From NCBI GenBank assembly GCA_023426245.1, contig JAFABB010000024.1:273601-337600 (forward strand): a stretch of DNA of 64,000 nt, written 5' to 3'. Of the stretch, positions 24,965 through 34,061 are shown in pieces. Source of the DNA: Bacillota bacterium. Its GTDB lineage: Bacteria; Bacillota; UBA4882; UBA8346. Each line of letters opens with the position of its first letter. Position 1 is the stretch's first letter. A program made the position numbers and the translations under genes. A model generated the notes under the pieces. That model worked only from the letters and a program-made list of their open reading frames with translations. It made no database searches and had not been told where the DNA came from.

Positions 24965-26092
24965 CTACTTCGGTAGCGCTTTGGCTTTTCGTAATTTCCC
25001 AATTAGTTCTCGATCATGAGATTTACGGAAATGCCAATCCAAAAAGCCCATCGAAAAAGAATTCTTCTTTTGAGTAATGGCCTTTTTTTTACCCAGATAG
25101 ATATTGCCTCTGTTTGTATCGTGTTGAATGTATTGTATCAAGGGAATGTTTTTAATGGTTTTGAGAATATTTCTTAACAATATCTCCGCTTCCTGCAAAG
25201 GGTCCGTTGGATTAAAAAGCTGGTTGGCACCTTGGATAAAGGCACTTTCGCCGCAGGCAAAAACCATCTTTTTCCCTTGGGCTCGTAAATCAGTCTCGGT
25301 CATAACCCGTCTCCGCTCGTCCATTTTTAGACCGCTACCTTCCAAAATCGGATAATCGGTTGCTACGGTAGTCCATATTAAAAAACCATATTCTAACACC
25401 GAATGGTCATTAAATACTAATAAATCGCTGGTAACCCTAGTGACAGTTCGCCCCAATAAAAGATCAATCCGCCGTTCTTTTAATCGATTATGAACCATTT
25501 TTTTGACTTTAATATCAAAGCCCGGCAACAATGTCTGCGCCTCTTCGATCAGTGTAATGTTTAGACTATGATGATGCATTTCTCCCAAGCAACGAAGAGC
25601 CAGGGCAATCTCCACTCCTAATTTTCCCGCTCCTACAATGGTAATATTGGTTTCAATGCTCCTTTTAAGAAAATGTTGTTTTAATTTCTGCAGGTTGTCA
25701 TCGAAGTGAATAGGGATTCCGTAATAGGATAGCCCTTCGGCATACCGTCCAAAAGGTTCCAAATTCAACGAAAGGATATCATAAGTGATCTTCCGTCCGT
25801 CTTCCAATGCCACCTCTTTATTCTCCGTATCGATTTTAACAGGCTGAGCTATTATTACGTGAACGCCTTTACGTTCGCATAAGGTTGAAATATCGATTTG
25901 CACGTCCTTCTCCGAGTAGATTCCCTCTAAATAACCTGCAGCCATATCCGGGTAATAAAGAGATAGAAAAGGGGTCACCAAAATAATTTTCAAACATTCC
26001 ATTTCCCTACCGGAAAGTTTACTTAAAAAGCAAAGGTGGGTTAGACTTCCGCCAATTAATAATAGTCTAGTTTTCGGTAATGGCTTTTTCAT
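24965..26092 (-). CDS. NADH dehydrogenase-like FAD oxidoreductase
   Basis: A 375-residue two-dinucleotide-binding flavoprotein. The N-terminal FAD motif is RLLLIGGSLTHLCFL, a variant of the GGGHTH form seen in the pyridine-nucleotide-disulphide family found beside or fused to SelD. LSLYYPDMAAGYLEGIYS also fits that subgroup. The second motif is ITIVGAGKLGVEIALALR (NAD binding), and FACGESAFI contacts FAD. The C-terminus has no membrane helix. The electron partner is unknown, and no selD is visible in the window. Confidence 0.75.
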   Translation of the reverse strand: MKKPLPKTRLLLIGGSLTHLCFLSKLSGREMECLKIILVTPFLSLYYPDMAAGYLEGIYSEKDVQIDISTLCERKGVHVIIAQPVKIDTENKEVALEDGRKITYDILSLNLEPFGRYAEGLSYYGIPIHFDDNLQKLKQHFLKRSIETNITIVGAGKLGVEIALALRCLGEMHHHSLNITLIEEAQTLLPGFDIKVKKMVHNRLKERRIDLLLGRTVTRVTSDLLVFNDHSVLEYGFLIWTTVATDYPILEGSGLKMDERRRVMTETDLRAQGKKMVFACGESAFIQGANQLFNPTDPLQEAEILLRNILKTIKNIPLIQYIQHDTNRGNIYLGKKKAITQKKNSFSMGFLDWHFRKSHDRELIGKLRKAKALPK

Positions 26093-26367
26093 AGATTTCC
26101 GCCTTGTTTAATGATATTTTCGATATTCCCGGCAAGACTTATAAGGGGTCAAGTCCTACTATATTTTATCGGTAGAATCCACTAAGACCTTTATTTAAGG
26201 GTAATTTAAAAAAAGGAATTTCAGAATCTATGCAAAAAGCGCTCTATGCGCTTTGATGATATCAAAAAGCCATTATTTTTTATATGCTATTAATGTTCAC
26301 AGATGATTGAATCGCACTACCAAACCCAAACGTATTGAAATTTTTAAGTGGATCGCAGGTGATATGA

Positions 26368-26649
26368 ATGGATCGTTTTAACCGCCGTTGGGTTTCAGTA
26401 GAGGAACACCAAAAACTCCAAACGCGCCTGGAGGAATTAGAGGCCGAAAACGAAAAACTAAAAAGCCGTAATGACCTGGTGCGCGAATTGATTAGCCTTT
26501 TAGCCTCCAGTAGCCGGCCATTAATGAGCAGTAACACCAGCAATGGCACCAACAGAGTAGATAGTGGCTCTCTCCAGCAATTTGTAGAATTGGCAAAAGA
26601 TTTATCCAATGATATCCGAAACATCGTAAAATCAATCAATAAGAATTAA
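26368..26649 (+). CDS. Small coiled-coil protein, unknown
   Basis: A 93-residue soluble protein from ATG 26368 with GGTGAT upstream. Residues ~10-45 form a heptad coiled coil (VEEHQKLQTRLEELEAENEKL), followed by a Ser/Asn/Thr-rich linker and a short C-terminal helix (FVELAKDLSNDIRNIVKSI). I recognise no family. It stands alone between convergent and divergent units. Confidence 0.65.
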   Translation: MDRFNRRWVSVEEHQKLQTRLEELEAENEKLKSRNDLVRELISLLASSSRPLMSSNTSNGTNRVDSGSLQQFVELAKDLSNDIRNIVKSINKN

Positions 26650-26734
26650 GCCTTTTAAAGGGGAAAACCTTATTTTCTCCTATGAGAACGGGTTCATGTC
26701 CGAGTGAACGCGCTGGGTAACTCCAATAAAACTA

Positions 26735-26767
26735 CAGGAGCCAGACACTTCTTCATTCTGGCTCCTG
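26735..26767 (-). terminator. Terminator of the deoR-galK-galE unit
   Basis: CAGGAGCCAGA (26735-26745) and TCTGGCTCCTG (26757-26767) form a perfect 11-bp stem. On the minus strand it is followed by TAGTTTTATT, 20 bases past the galE stop. Confidence 0.8.
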
Positions 26768-26787
26768 ACGGTTTCTAACATCTTCAC

Positions 26788-27777
26788 TTATTGGCCGTAT
26801 CCTTTAGGATGCCCTTTATGCCAACGCCAAGCCGTCTCAATAATCTTCTCCAACTGGGCATATTGAGGTTTCCAACCCAATTCTTCCCGAATCCGTTTGG
26901 ATGAAGCTACTAACTCTGCCGGATCACCGGGACGTCTTGGACCTTCTTTGACCGGAATCGGTAAACCCGTTACCATTTTTGCCGTTTCAATGACTTGCCG
27001 GTTGGAATACCCTTGACCATTCCCAAGGTTATAGATTGTCGATGAAGTTCCTTTCGCCAAAGCCTCCAATGCCAATATATGAGCCTGGGCCAGATCATTC
27101 ACATGAATGTAATCCCTTACACAAGTTCCATCGGGTGTTGAATAATCCGTACCGAAAATTTCAATGTGGGGCCGCATACCGAGTGCAGCCTGCAAGACAA
27201 TGGGGATCAGATGAGATTCCGGCTGATGGTCCTCTCCGATGGGAGCTTCCGGGTCGGCCCCCGCAGCATTAAAGTAACGTAAAGATATGTACTTCATACC
27301 ATAAGCATGATCATAGGCTTTTAAGATGCCTTCAAATGTTAATTTGGAAAACCCATAAGGATTGGTGGGGTTTTTAGGATGATCTTCCGGAATCGGAATC
27401 TGCTCTGGTTCCCCAAAAACAGCGGCTGTTGATGAAAACACGAATTTGTCCACGCCGCCTTCCCGAAGGGCGTCTAAAAATACCAAGCCATTCCCAATAT
27501 TGTTATGAAAATACTTGGCCGGCTCACCCACTGATTCTCCAACTAAACTATAAGCACATAAATGTACAGCCGCTTCAATTTTCTCTTCTTCAATGATCCT
27601 CTGGAGCAAAGCTTTATCACTAACATCCCCTTCAAAAAACTTCCCGGCTTGAACCGCTTCACGATGGCCTTTCACCAGGTTATCCAGGACAACCGGCTGG
27701 TGTCCGCGGCGGGAAAGTTCCAATGTCACATGACTACCGATATAACCGGCCCCTCCAGCTACTAAAACCTTCATCAT
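26788..27777 (-). CDS. galE: UDP-glucose 4-epimerase
   Basis: A 329-residue SDR-family epimerase interconverting UDP-galactose and UDP-glucose. NAD site GGAGYIGSHV, catalytic S/Y/K in FSSTAAVFG and NPYGFSKLT, and substrate segments DGTCVRDYIHVNDLA and NLGNGQGYS are all present. It is 11 bases after galK in one operon. galT, which would complete the Leloir pathway, is not in the window. Confidence 0.95.
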   Translation of the reverse strand: MMKVLVAGGAGYIGSHVTLELSRRGHQPVVLDNLVKGHREAVQAGKFFEGDVSDKALLQRIIEEEKIEAAVHLCAYSLVGESVGEPAKYFHNNIGNGLVFLDALREGGVDKFVFSSTAAVFGEPEQIPIPEDHPKNPTNPYGFSKLTFEGILKAYDHAYGMKYISLRYFNAAGADPEAPIGEDHQPESHLIPIVLQAALGMRPHIEIFGTDYSTPDGTCVRDYIHVNDLAQAHILALEALAKGTSSTIYNLGNGQGYSNRQVIETAKMVTGLPIPVKEGPRRPGDPAELVASSKRIREELGWKPQYAQLEKIIETAWRWHKGHPKGYGQ

Positions 27778-27788
27778 TCATTACCACC

Positions 27789-28964
27789 TTATGCAATAAT
27801 TTCAGCGCCGTTTGCGGCAGTACTGATGTAAATTTGCGGCGTAATCCCGGTCTTGGCTTGATAGTTTTTAATAATGTGTTCTCTAAACTGAGCTTCCGCT
27901 TTTGCTTCGATTAGGGTTACAGTGCAGCCCCCGAAACCTCCTCCGGTAATTCTAGATCCCAAAACTCCCTTGACTTCCCGGGCCAAATCCACCAATACAT
28001 CAATTTCGGGGCAACTCACCTGGTAATCGTCACGGAGAGAATCGTGAGATGCATTCATATATTGACCAAAGGTTTTCAAATCACCCTTATTGAGAGCGCT
28101 CATACTGGCCAACACCCGTTCATCCTCTGTAATCACATGTTTGGAACGGCGGTAAACAATCGGGTCCAATTCTGACTTAACTTTTTCCAACTGCTCCATT
28201 GTTGCATCGCGCAAAGCCTTGACTGACGGAAAACATTTGGAAAGAATCGCCACGCCCTGTTCGCATTCTTGACGCCGTTTGTTATACTCCGAGTCAACTA
28301 ATGTATGTTTGACACCACTTTGGCAGATGATAATCCGGCATTCCCCTAGCTCCAATGGCACAAGTTTATAATCCAAAGATCGGCAATCCAAGAATAAAGC
28401 GTGGCCTTGCTCCCCCATCATGGAAATAAACTGATCCATGATGCCACAATTCATACCGACGAATTTATTTTCGGCCCGCTGACAAAGTCTTACCAAATTG
28501 GGTTTTGCAATATTAAATCCCAACAATTTTTGAGCCATCACGGCAGTTGCAACTTCCAGGGCTGCTGATGAACTTAGGCCTGAACCCTGGGGTATATCGC
28601 CCTGAAAGGCAATATCCATACCGGAGAGTTTTATTCCCTCTTCCTGCAGCATCACCAATACTCCACGCAAGTAGTTACTCCAACGTTTTTCTTGATCATA
28701 TTGGATGGGATGCTCCATAGAAAACTCGACTTCCTGGTCAAAATCGGCTGAATAAATTCGTACTGTACCTGTATCGGTTTTTCGAGCAGCTATGACAATT
28801 TGAAAGTCAAGGGCCATTGGAAAAACAAATCCGTCATTATAGTCGGTGTGTTCACCGATCAAATTCACTCGTCCGGGAGCTCGGCTGATGATTAAAGTTC
28901 CACCCTCCCCAAACGCCTTGGTAAAAGTATTTTTGATACTTTCGATTGCCTCGTTTTTTATCAT
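27789..28964 (-). CDS. galK: Galactokinase
   Basis: A 391-residue GHMP kinase phosphorylating galactose at C1. Signatures: SRAPGRVNLIGEHTDYNDGFV (galactokinase motif), GDIPQGSGLSSSAALEVA (ATP loop), and GGGFGGCTVTL near the C-terminus. The start is ATG 28964 after GAAGGAGTG; the longer frame to 29048 has no ribosome site. Confidence 0.95.
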   Translation of the reverse strand: MIKNEAIESIKNTFTKAFGEGGTLIISRAPGRVNLIGEHTDYNDGFVFPMALDFQIVIAARKTDTGTVRIYSADFDQEVEFSMEHPIQYDQEKRWSNYLRGVLVMLQEEGIKLSGMDIAFQGDIPQGSGLSSSAALEVATAVMAQKLLGFNIAKPNLVRLCQRAENKFVGMNCGIMDQFISMMGEQGHALFLDCRSLDYKLVPLELGECRIIICQSGVKHTLVDSEYNKRRQECEQGVAILSKCFPSVKALRDATMEQLEKVKSELDPIVYRRSKHVITEDERVLASMSALNKGDLKTFGQYMNASHDSLRDDYQVSCPEIDVLVDLAREVKGVLGSRITGGGFGGCTVTLIEAKAEAQFREHIIKNYQAKTGITPQIYISTAANGAEIIA

Positions 28965-29066
28965 AATTAACACTCCTTCTATAGGGATTTTGGGAAACAA
29001 TCCCTGTTTCAAGTCAAGCCTATTTATTGGCGTGAGCCGATTTGCCATCTGTTTGGGAAAATAATT

Positions 29067-29834
29067 TCAAACCAGCTTGATCTTAAGGCCCTTTTCGTTT
29101 AAGCGGGCCACTTCTTCAGGATCAGCCTGTTCATCCGTTATCAACATATCAATGTCCTGTAAATCGGCAACTTTTGCCAAGGCAACGTTGCCGACCTTAC
29201 TTGAGTCCGCTACCATTATCCGGCGGCGGGCAGCTTTCAGAAAAAAGGTTTTCATTTCAGCTTCAGCCATATTCACATTGGTAATACCATGTTCGGCATT
29301 TATTCCATTCGCTCCAACAAAAGCTATATCCACTTGAACTCGCTCCAATAAAAATTGGCCGAAAGGATTCACCAATGAATGCTGTTTCGCCCGTAAAGTG
29401 CCACCCGTGACCAAAACTGTAATTTCAGGCGCTTCTTCCAGTAACATCGCAATGTTCAAGGCGTTGGTCACTACAGTTAACCCTTTGCGCATTTGAAGAC
29501 TCCGGGCAACCTCGGTAACTGTCGTCCCCACATCGAGAATGATCGTCTCGCCGTCGGAAACTAATTCAGCTGCCGCCTGACCGATTCGGAATTTTTCCTC
29601 CTGAAAAGCGGTCTCTTCTATGTTGAAGGAGCGTTCAAAGCCTCGTTTGGCAATTAAAATCGCTCCGCCGTGGGTGCGGTTTAAAAGTCCTTGTTTTTCC
29701 AATAAATCCAAATCCTGACGGACTGTAACTTCTGAAACGGCCAATTTTCGCGCCAAATCAATTACCTGGCAACGACCGGTCTCATTCAAAATATTTAAAA
29801 TAAACGTTCGTCTTTCTTCCGGAAACACTCCCAT
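29067..29834 (-). CDS. DeoR family transcriptional regulator
   Basis: A 255-residue regulator with an N-terminal helix-turn-helix (ERRTFILNILNETGR, VIDLARKLAVSEVTVRQDLDLLEKQG, THGGA) and a sugar-phosphate-binding C-terminal domain (DVGTTVTEVARSL, VVTNALNIA, VTGGTLRA, FVGANGIN). It heads the galK-galE unit, so it is probably its local regulator, responding to a phosphorylated sugar. The start is ATG 29834; the promoter's -10 box lies only about 11 bases upstream, so the mRNA may be almost leaderless. Confidence 0.9.
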   Translation of the reverse strand: MGVFPEERRTFILNILNETGRCQVIDLARKLAVSEVTVRQDLDLLEKQGLLNRTHGGAILIAKRGFERSFNIEETAFQEEKFRIGQAAAELVSDGETIILDVGTTVTEVARSLQMRKGLTVVTNALNIAMLLEEAPEITVLVTGGTLRAKQHSLVNPFGQFLLERVQVDIAFVGANGINAEHGITNVNMAEAEMKTFFLKAARRRIMVADSSKVGNVALAKVADLQDIDMLITDEQADPEEVARLNEKGLKIKLV

Positions 29835-29844
29835 CACCCTTTCT

Positions 29845-29873
29845 ATTTTACGTTTTCTTTTCTTTGCTGTCAA
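29845..29873 (-). promoter_or_regulatory. Promoter of deoR-galK-galE
   Basis: TTGACA (29868-29873) and TAAAAT (29845-29850) are separated by 17 bases. The predicted start of transcription falls within a few bases of the deoR ATG. Confidence 0.65.
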
Positions 29874-29951
29874 TTATTTTGTTTTAATCCCGATAAGAAC
29901 CAATTTTCGTAAGTAATCAAAAACAAAGCTATCCCCTCGGGTTCCAAAACG

Positions 29952-29987
29952 AAGGGAGAGCAAAATTTTATTTTTTGCACTCCCTTT
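29952..29987 (-). terminator. Terminator after the PKD protein gene
   Basis: AAGGGAG with GCAAAA on one side pairs with TTTTGC and CTCCCTT on the other across a short A/T loop, 52 bases past the stop of the PKD gene. The stem has one mismatch. Confidence 0.6.
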
Positions 29988-30038
29988 AGAAATAATTCTT
30001 TTGATACAACAAATTAGCGGCGATCTACCTTTCGATTC

Positions 30039-32009
30039 CTATTTAACCACCACTTTAAATGTTTTCCGCTCGGTATTTCCCAGATTCGGATCTTCGACAA
30101 AAATCAACACATTATATGTACCTGGAACCGTATAGGTATGTTTTTGATCGGGCCCGTCGTTGATACTGCCATCACCAAAATCCCAAACATATTTCATGGA
30201 AGAATTTTTATTTCCTTCTTCGCTGGCCTCCGCATGACAGCTTACTGTCAATGGAGCCCCTCCGGATAAAGGAGTCAGAGTGGCAGTGAGACGGATTTTC
30301 GGCATTCTGACTTCAATCAATGTACTGGACTTTGCAGAACTTGCCGGATGTAACCAATCTTTAACTTCCAAAGTTACTATATATTTTCCATCTTGTTTAT
30401 AGGTATGGACCGGATTTTGTTCAACACTGGTCTCCCCGTCGCCAAAATTCCATAAATATTGAGGATCACAGGGTGAGCCAGTCACAGAAACCTGTCCATT
30501 AAATTTAACGATAAAAGGAGCTAAGCCCTTGTTAGCATTGGATTTTAATGTTACCTTCATCTCGGGCGGAAGAGCTTCAACATTTAATGAAGTTGCGATT
30601 AGATTCCCGGAATGCAAACGATCACTTACCGTTAACTGAACATTATATATTCCAGGCTTTTTAAAAACATGGGTTGGTTTTTCTAAATTGCTGATTTCTC
30701 CATCCCCAAAATCCCAGCGATATAATAATTCAACCGGCGCCCCTACCACAGTTACTTTCGAATCGAAGTCTGCCTTAAGGGGAATGATTCCTTTTTCGAT
30801 GGAAACAATCGGTTTCATGTTCAATTGAGGCGCCAAGGCTTTAATCAAAAAGACCTTTTCAGAAATAAGAAGACCAGGGTGTAGCTTATCTGCAGTTTTT
30901 AAAACTATCTGATAATCACCGGGTTCCTTAAAACGATAGCTGAAGTCTTTGCCCTCAATCATTTCCTTGCCGATTTCCCAACTAAATTTAAGCTGCGTTG
31001 GACCTCCAAAAATCGTGGGATTGACGGTACCCGTCACGGCAAGAGGTATTGGACCGCTAAGGGGACTGAGTTCAACATTGGGTATAATGTTTAGTGGGTC
31101 TGCTTGTACCTGCCAATTCCGCCCGAAAGTATACTCTCCTACTTTAGCAGTCAACAATACTTGATATTGACCCGGTTCAACGATACTTCCGCTGACCTCT
31201 GAACCGGAAGCCTCCGTTCCATTGCCAAAGTTCCAAGTATAAGTGGCTTTTTGCCCATAATTCACAATGGCATTGACCTTTGCAGATAAATTCAGCTCTA
31301 CTGGCCCTTTTAGCGGTTCAAGTTTTGGATCCATTTGAATCAATGGTGGTACATCAATGTTACAATAAAATTTTTGGGAACTCTCACCGCTTAATAATTT
31401 TCCCTTTCCCTCAATAATAATCGAAGTATTCCCGAATTCACTGAATTGATGGGAAACTTTATTGCCGGCAGTGTAATCATTACTGCTCCATTGCCAACTC
31501 CAATTACTTAAGCCCTCAGGTCCTGTAACTTCAAAGTTAAGCTGATAAGGTTTATCTCCTTGAGAATATTGAACCCTCGCTTCCGTATATTTCAAACGTG
31601 ATTGAACTCCGGCACCATCTCTAGTTACCAATAAAGAATATTCTCCGGCATTCAAAGTTATCTTCAATTGAGATCCTTTGGGGATGATGAATTTGCCGGA
31701 CCCTGAAACCGTCTTATATTCGATTTTTTTAGCCGGCGCATCCATGCTCTCAATCTGAAAATAGGCAGTTTCTTTTTCACTCGCCAGACTGTTCTTATCA
31801 ATTTTTAGATTCCACTCCAAAGTGGTATCAAAACTCAATGGATTAACAGGAATAACCACTGATTGTTTTTGATTGGCCTTACTCACCTGGACTTGAAGTA
31901 TTCGATCAAGCGATACGGCTCTGGTATCACTTTCAATACCAATACCATCAACAACTCCAGCCAAAAGGAATGATAGAATACTTAATAAAATGAAGTAATA
32001 CTTTCGCAA
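30039..32009 (-). CDS. Secreted multi-PKD-domain protein
   Basis: A 656-residue protein with a signal peptide (MRKYYFILLSILSFLLAGVV). After an N-terminal beta-rich region of ~220 residues come about five PKD-like Ig domains (roughly 225-305, 310-390, 395-480, 485-570, 572-656). Each begins with a P-L-x-G/K-G-x-x-P-L type strand, and most carry the WDFGDG/WNFGDG turn; the second has WEIGK instead. It probably mediates adhesion or polysaccharide binding at the cell surface. No catalytic or anchor domain is visible. Single gene. Confidence 0.85.
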   Translation of the reverse strand: MRKYYFILLSILSFLLAGVVDGIGIESDTRAVSLDRILQVQVSKANQKQSVVIPVNPLSFDTTLEWNLKIDKNSLASEKETAYFQIESMDAPAKKIEYKTVSGSGKFIIPKGSQLKITLNAGEYSLLVTRDGAGVQSRLKYTEARVQYSQGDKPYQLNFEVTGPEGLSNWSWQWSSNDYTAGNKVSHQFSEFGNTSIIIEGKGKLLSGESSQKFYCNIDVPPLIQMDPKLEPLKGPVELNLSAKVNAIVNYGQKATYTWNFGNGTEASGSEVSGSIVEPGQYQVLLTAKVGEYTFGRNWQVQADPLNIIPNVELSPLSGPIPLAVTGTVNPTIFGGPTQLKFSWEIGKEMIEGKDFSYRFKEPGDYQIVLKTADKLHPGLLISEKVFLIKALAPQLNMKPIVSIEKGIIPLKADFDSKVTVVGAPVELLYRWDFGDGEISNLEKPTHVFKKPGIYNVQLTVSDRLHSGNLIATSLNVEALPPEMKVTLKSNANKGLAPFIVKFNGQVSVTGSPCDPQYLWNFGDGETSVEQNPVHTYKQDGKYIVTLEVKDWLHPASSAKSSTLIEVRMPKIRLTATLTPLSGGAPLTVSCHAEASEEGNKNSSMKYVWDFGDGSINDGPDQKHTYTVPGTYNVLIFVEDPNLGNTERKTFKVVVK

Positions 32010-32231
32010 TCTGCACGCCTCCTTATCTTTTTATACTATATCATAAAATTTACCTCACTTGTCAATCAACTTTAATTCCAAAAAATCCACCCTATGATTT
32101 CCTTAAGACGCCAAATTGGTGACTTTTATTAATAAAGTGCAAGCAGGATTTTTCGACGGCGGATTGAATAAAATTATCAATGATTAAAACCCAAGAGATT
32201 AACAAATTAAATGGATATATGTGGTGATTTT

Positions 32232-32393
32232 ATGGCGACCAAAGAAGAAGCAGTCAATAAACAACTAAAACAACTTGAAAAATTAACACCTGAACAAATT
32301 GTAAACGGACTTCGCTTATGGCTGGGAAATGAAAATGAAGGGCCAACCCCGAGCCAAAGCAAAAGTTCTTCTGTTCCTGATAATAAAAAGTGA
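32232..32393 (+). CDS. Small soluble protein, unknown
   Basis: 53 residues from ATG 32232, seven bases after GGTGAT. Composition is Lys/Glu/Gln-rich with a helical core (EAVNKQLKQLEKLTPEQIVN) and a low-complexity Ser/Pro/Lys tail. No family recognised. It lies divergently from the PKD gene. Confidence 0.5.
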   Translation: MATKEEAVNKQLKQLEKLTPEQIVNGLRLWLGNENEGPTPSQSKSSSVPDNKK

Positions 32394-32498
32394 ATATTAT
32401 TCAATTATCTACTGATTTATGAGCTATGGTGTTCTTTCCCGAGTTAAATGATCAGTCGATGTTCCAAAGTGTGAATTTAACAGATTGCAAAATATTTT

Positions 32499-33827
32499 CT
32501 ACTTTTTAAACAAATCTCTTACTCCTGGCGTAATCAATCCTTCCGCTTTCCACAAAATTTCTCTCCCGGCAATACAAGTACCTACCCAAGCAGCCGCAAT
32601 GGCCCATCCGGCAACAACATCACTAGGGTAATGGACTCCTAAATAGATGCGACTTAAGCCCACTCCAAAAGCGATTAGCATCAATAAAACTGATAAAATC
32701 CCGCTATGATAAAGTTTTTTTCGATTTCGAATAACTAAATATGCCAAAAAGCTATAAAGAGTCATGGTTATCAACGCGTGCCCACTTGGAAAGCTGTAAC
32801 CAGTTGCCATTCCAAGCCACGGCAGGGGTGGGCGAGTCCTCTCAAAAGTTGCTTTTAAAACCTCTGTTAACCCCCACCCACCAGCGGTACAAATATCAAG
32901 TACGATACCATCAATAAGGAACCGACGGTAAAGGATGCCGAAAACCGTTAAAGAAACAACAATTAAAAGAATGACCGGAGTTGAACCCAGGTTGGTAATT
33001 CCATTCATAATCAAAGTAAGCCAAGGTGTTCTCCATGACACAATATAGATGCCAACGCTCTGATCAAAAAGGCCCAATTCATTTTCAAGTAATTCATGAG
33101 CCAGTTTTAAAAAAAAGCCAATACTAAAAATGATTAAGGTTGCGCCAGCAATAAGAAACCAACCGAAACGGCTTACAACTTCAGTTTGCTTATTAACCCT
33201 AGCAGCCCCTTGCTGCCATAACGATTTTAGATGGTGGATGACAGGAACTAAATATCGTTGAATCCATTGGGTATGCCAAAAAACCATTAACAACAAAAGG
33301 CCGGCCCCAACGATCACGAACATGGTCATACCCATTGAGTGATGTAAATAATCGGCTACTTTGGGACCATAAAACATCAACAGTAAAGCACCGCTAAAAA
33401 AGTGAATGCTCCTGGCTATTGCCGAAGTCGTGATAAAGGTAAAGATCGGCATCTGAAAAACCCCGGACATGATGGCGAATATTTTATACGGGATTGGGGT
33501 TAATCCGCCTATTGCGATGGCCCACCCCCCATAGCGTAAAAATAAAGACTCCACTTTACCAGAGTATTCCGGATTGAATAAATGAGTTAGAATAGGCCGT
33601 CCAACCCGAAATCCGATTGCATATCCAAAAACGCCTCCCAGAATCGAACCCGCCGTGCCAATCAAAGCATATAGCGGTCCAAACTGAGGACTGGCCAAAG
33701 TCATAGGAATCAGCAATAAATAAGGAGGCAACGGGAAAAAGGACGCTTCAACGAAAGACAAGATAAACAAACCTATTGCCCCGTAATGGGCCAAAAAAGT
33801 TAGGATATGCCCGGCCCAATCCTGCAT
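32499..33827 (-). CDS. DedA-PAP2 fusion membrane protein
   Basis: A 442-residue polytopic protein. Residues 1-~200 are a DedA/SNARE-associated domain (FVEASFFPLPPYLLLIP, GGVFGYAIGFRVGRP, FTPIPYKIF-like GGLTPIPYKIFAIMSG). Residues ~225-442 are a PAP2 phosphatase with the three catalytic motifs KATFERTRPP, PSGHALI and SRIYLGVHYPSDV. It likely handles lipid phosphates such as undecaprenyl pyrophosphate or phosphatidylglycerol phosphate at the membrane while the DedA part flips lipid. The start is ATG 33827 after GGGAGG. Confidence 0.9.
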   Translation of the reverse strand: MQDWAGHILTFLAHYGAIGLFILSFVEASFFPLPPYLLLIPMTLASPQFGPLYALIGTAGSILGGVFGYAIGFRVGRPILTHLFNPEYSGKVESLFLRYGGWAIAIGGLTPIPYKIFAIMSGVFQMPIFTFITTSAIARSIHFFSGALLLMFYGPKVADYLHHSMGMTMFVIVGAGLLLLMVFWHTQWIQRYLVPVIHHLKSLWQQGAARVNKQTEVVSRFGWFLIAGATLIIFSIGFFLKLAHELLENELGLFDQSVGIYIVSWRTPWLTLIMNGITNLGSTPVILLIVVSLTVFGILYRRFLIDGIVLDICTAGGWGLTEVLKATFERTRPPLPWLGMATGYSFPSGHALITMTLYSFLAYLVIRNRKKLYHSGILSVLLMLIAFGVGLSRIYLGVHYPSDVVAGWAIAAAWVGTCIAGREILWKAEGLITPGVRDLFKK

Positions 33828-34061
33828 CTGAATATTCCTCCCTTCATTGCGACTCAACCGCTTTCAGTGGTATATTACCCGCAACTCCCTATATATTTCA
33901 TAAAAGCATCAATGAAACCAAAAAAGGCTACCGTTAAGGATTCACAGTAGAAAGAACAAATATAGCTCAACTCTCTAAGAAGCAATACTATATTTTTTTG
34001 TCTTCGGCCTGTGATTCCTTGTTGGGCAACCTCCAGTAATAGCCTGCAGATGTGCTCAAAA

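Noticed and set aside
24965..26092. Selenophosphate synthetase partner assignment for the flavoprotein
   Set aside because: The N-terminal motif is like the SelD-linked family, but no selD or selenoprotein gene is nearby, so only the general family is claimed.
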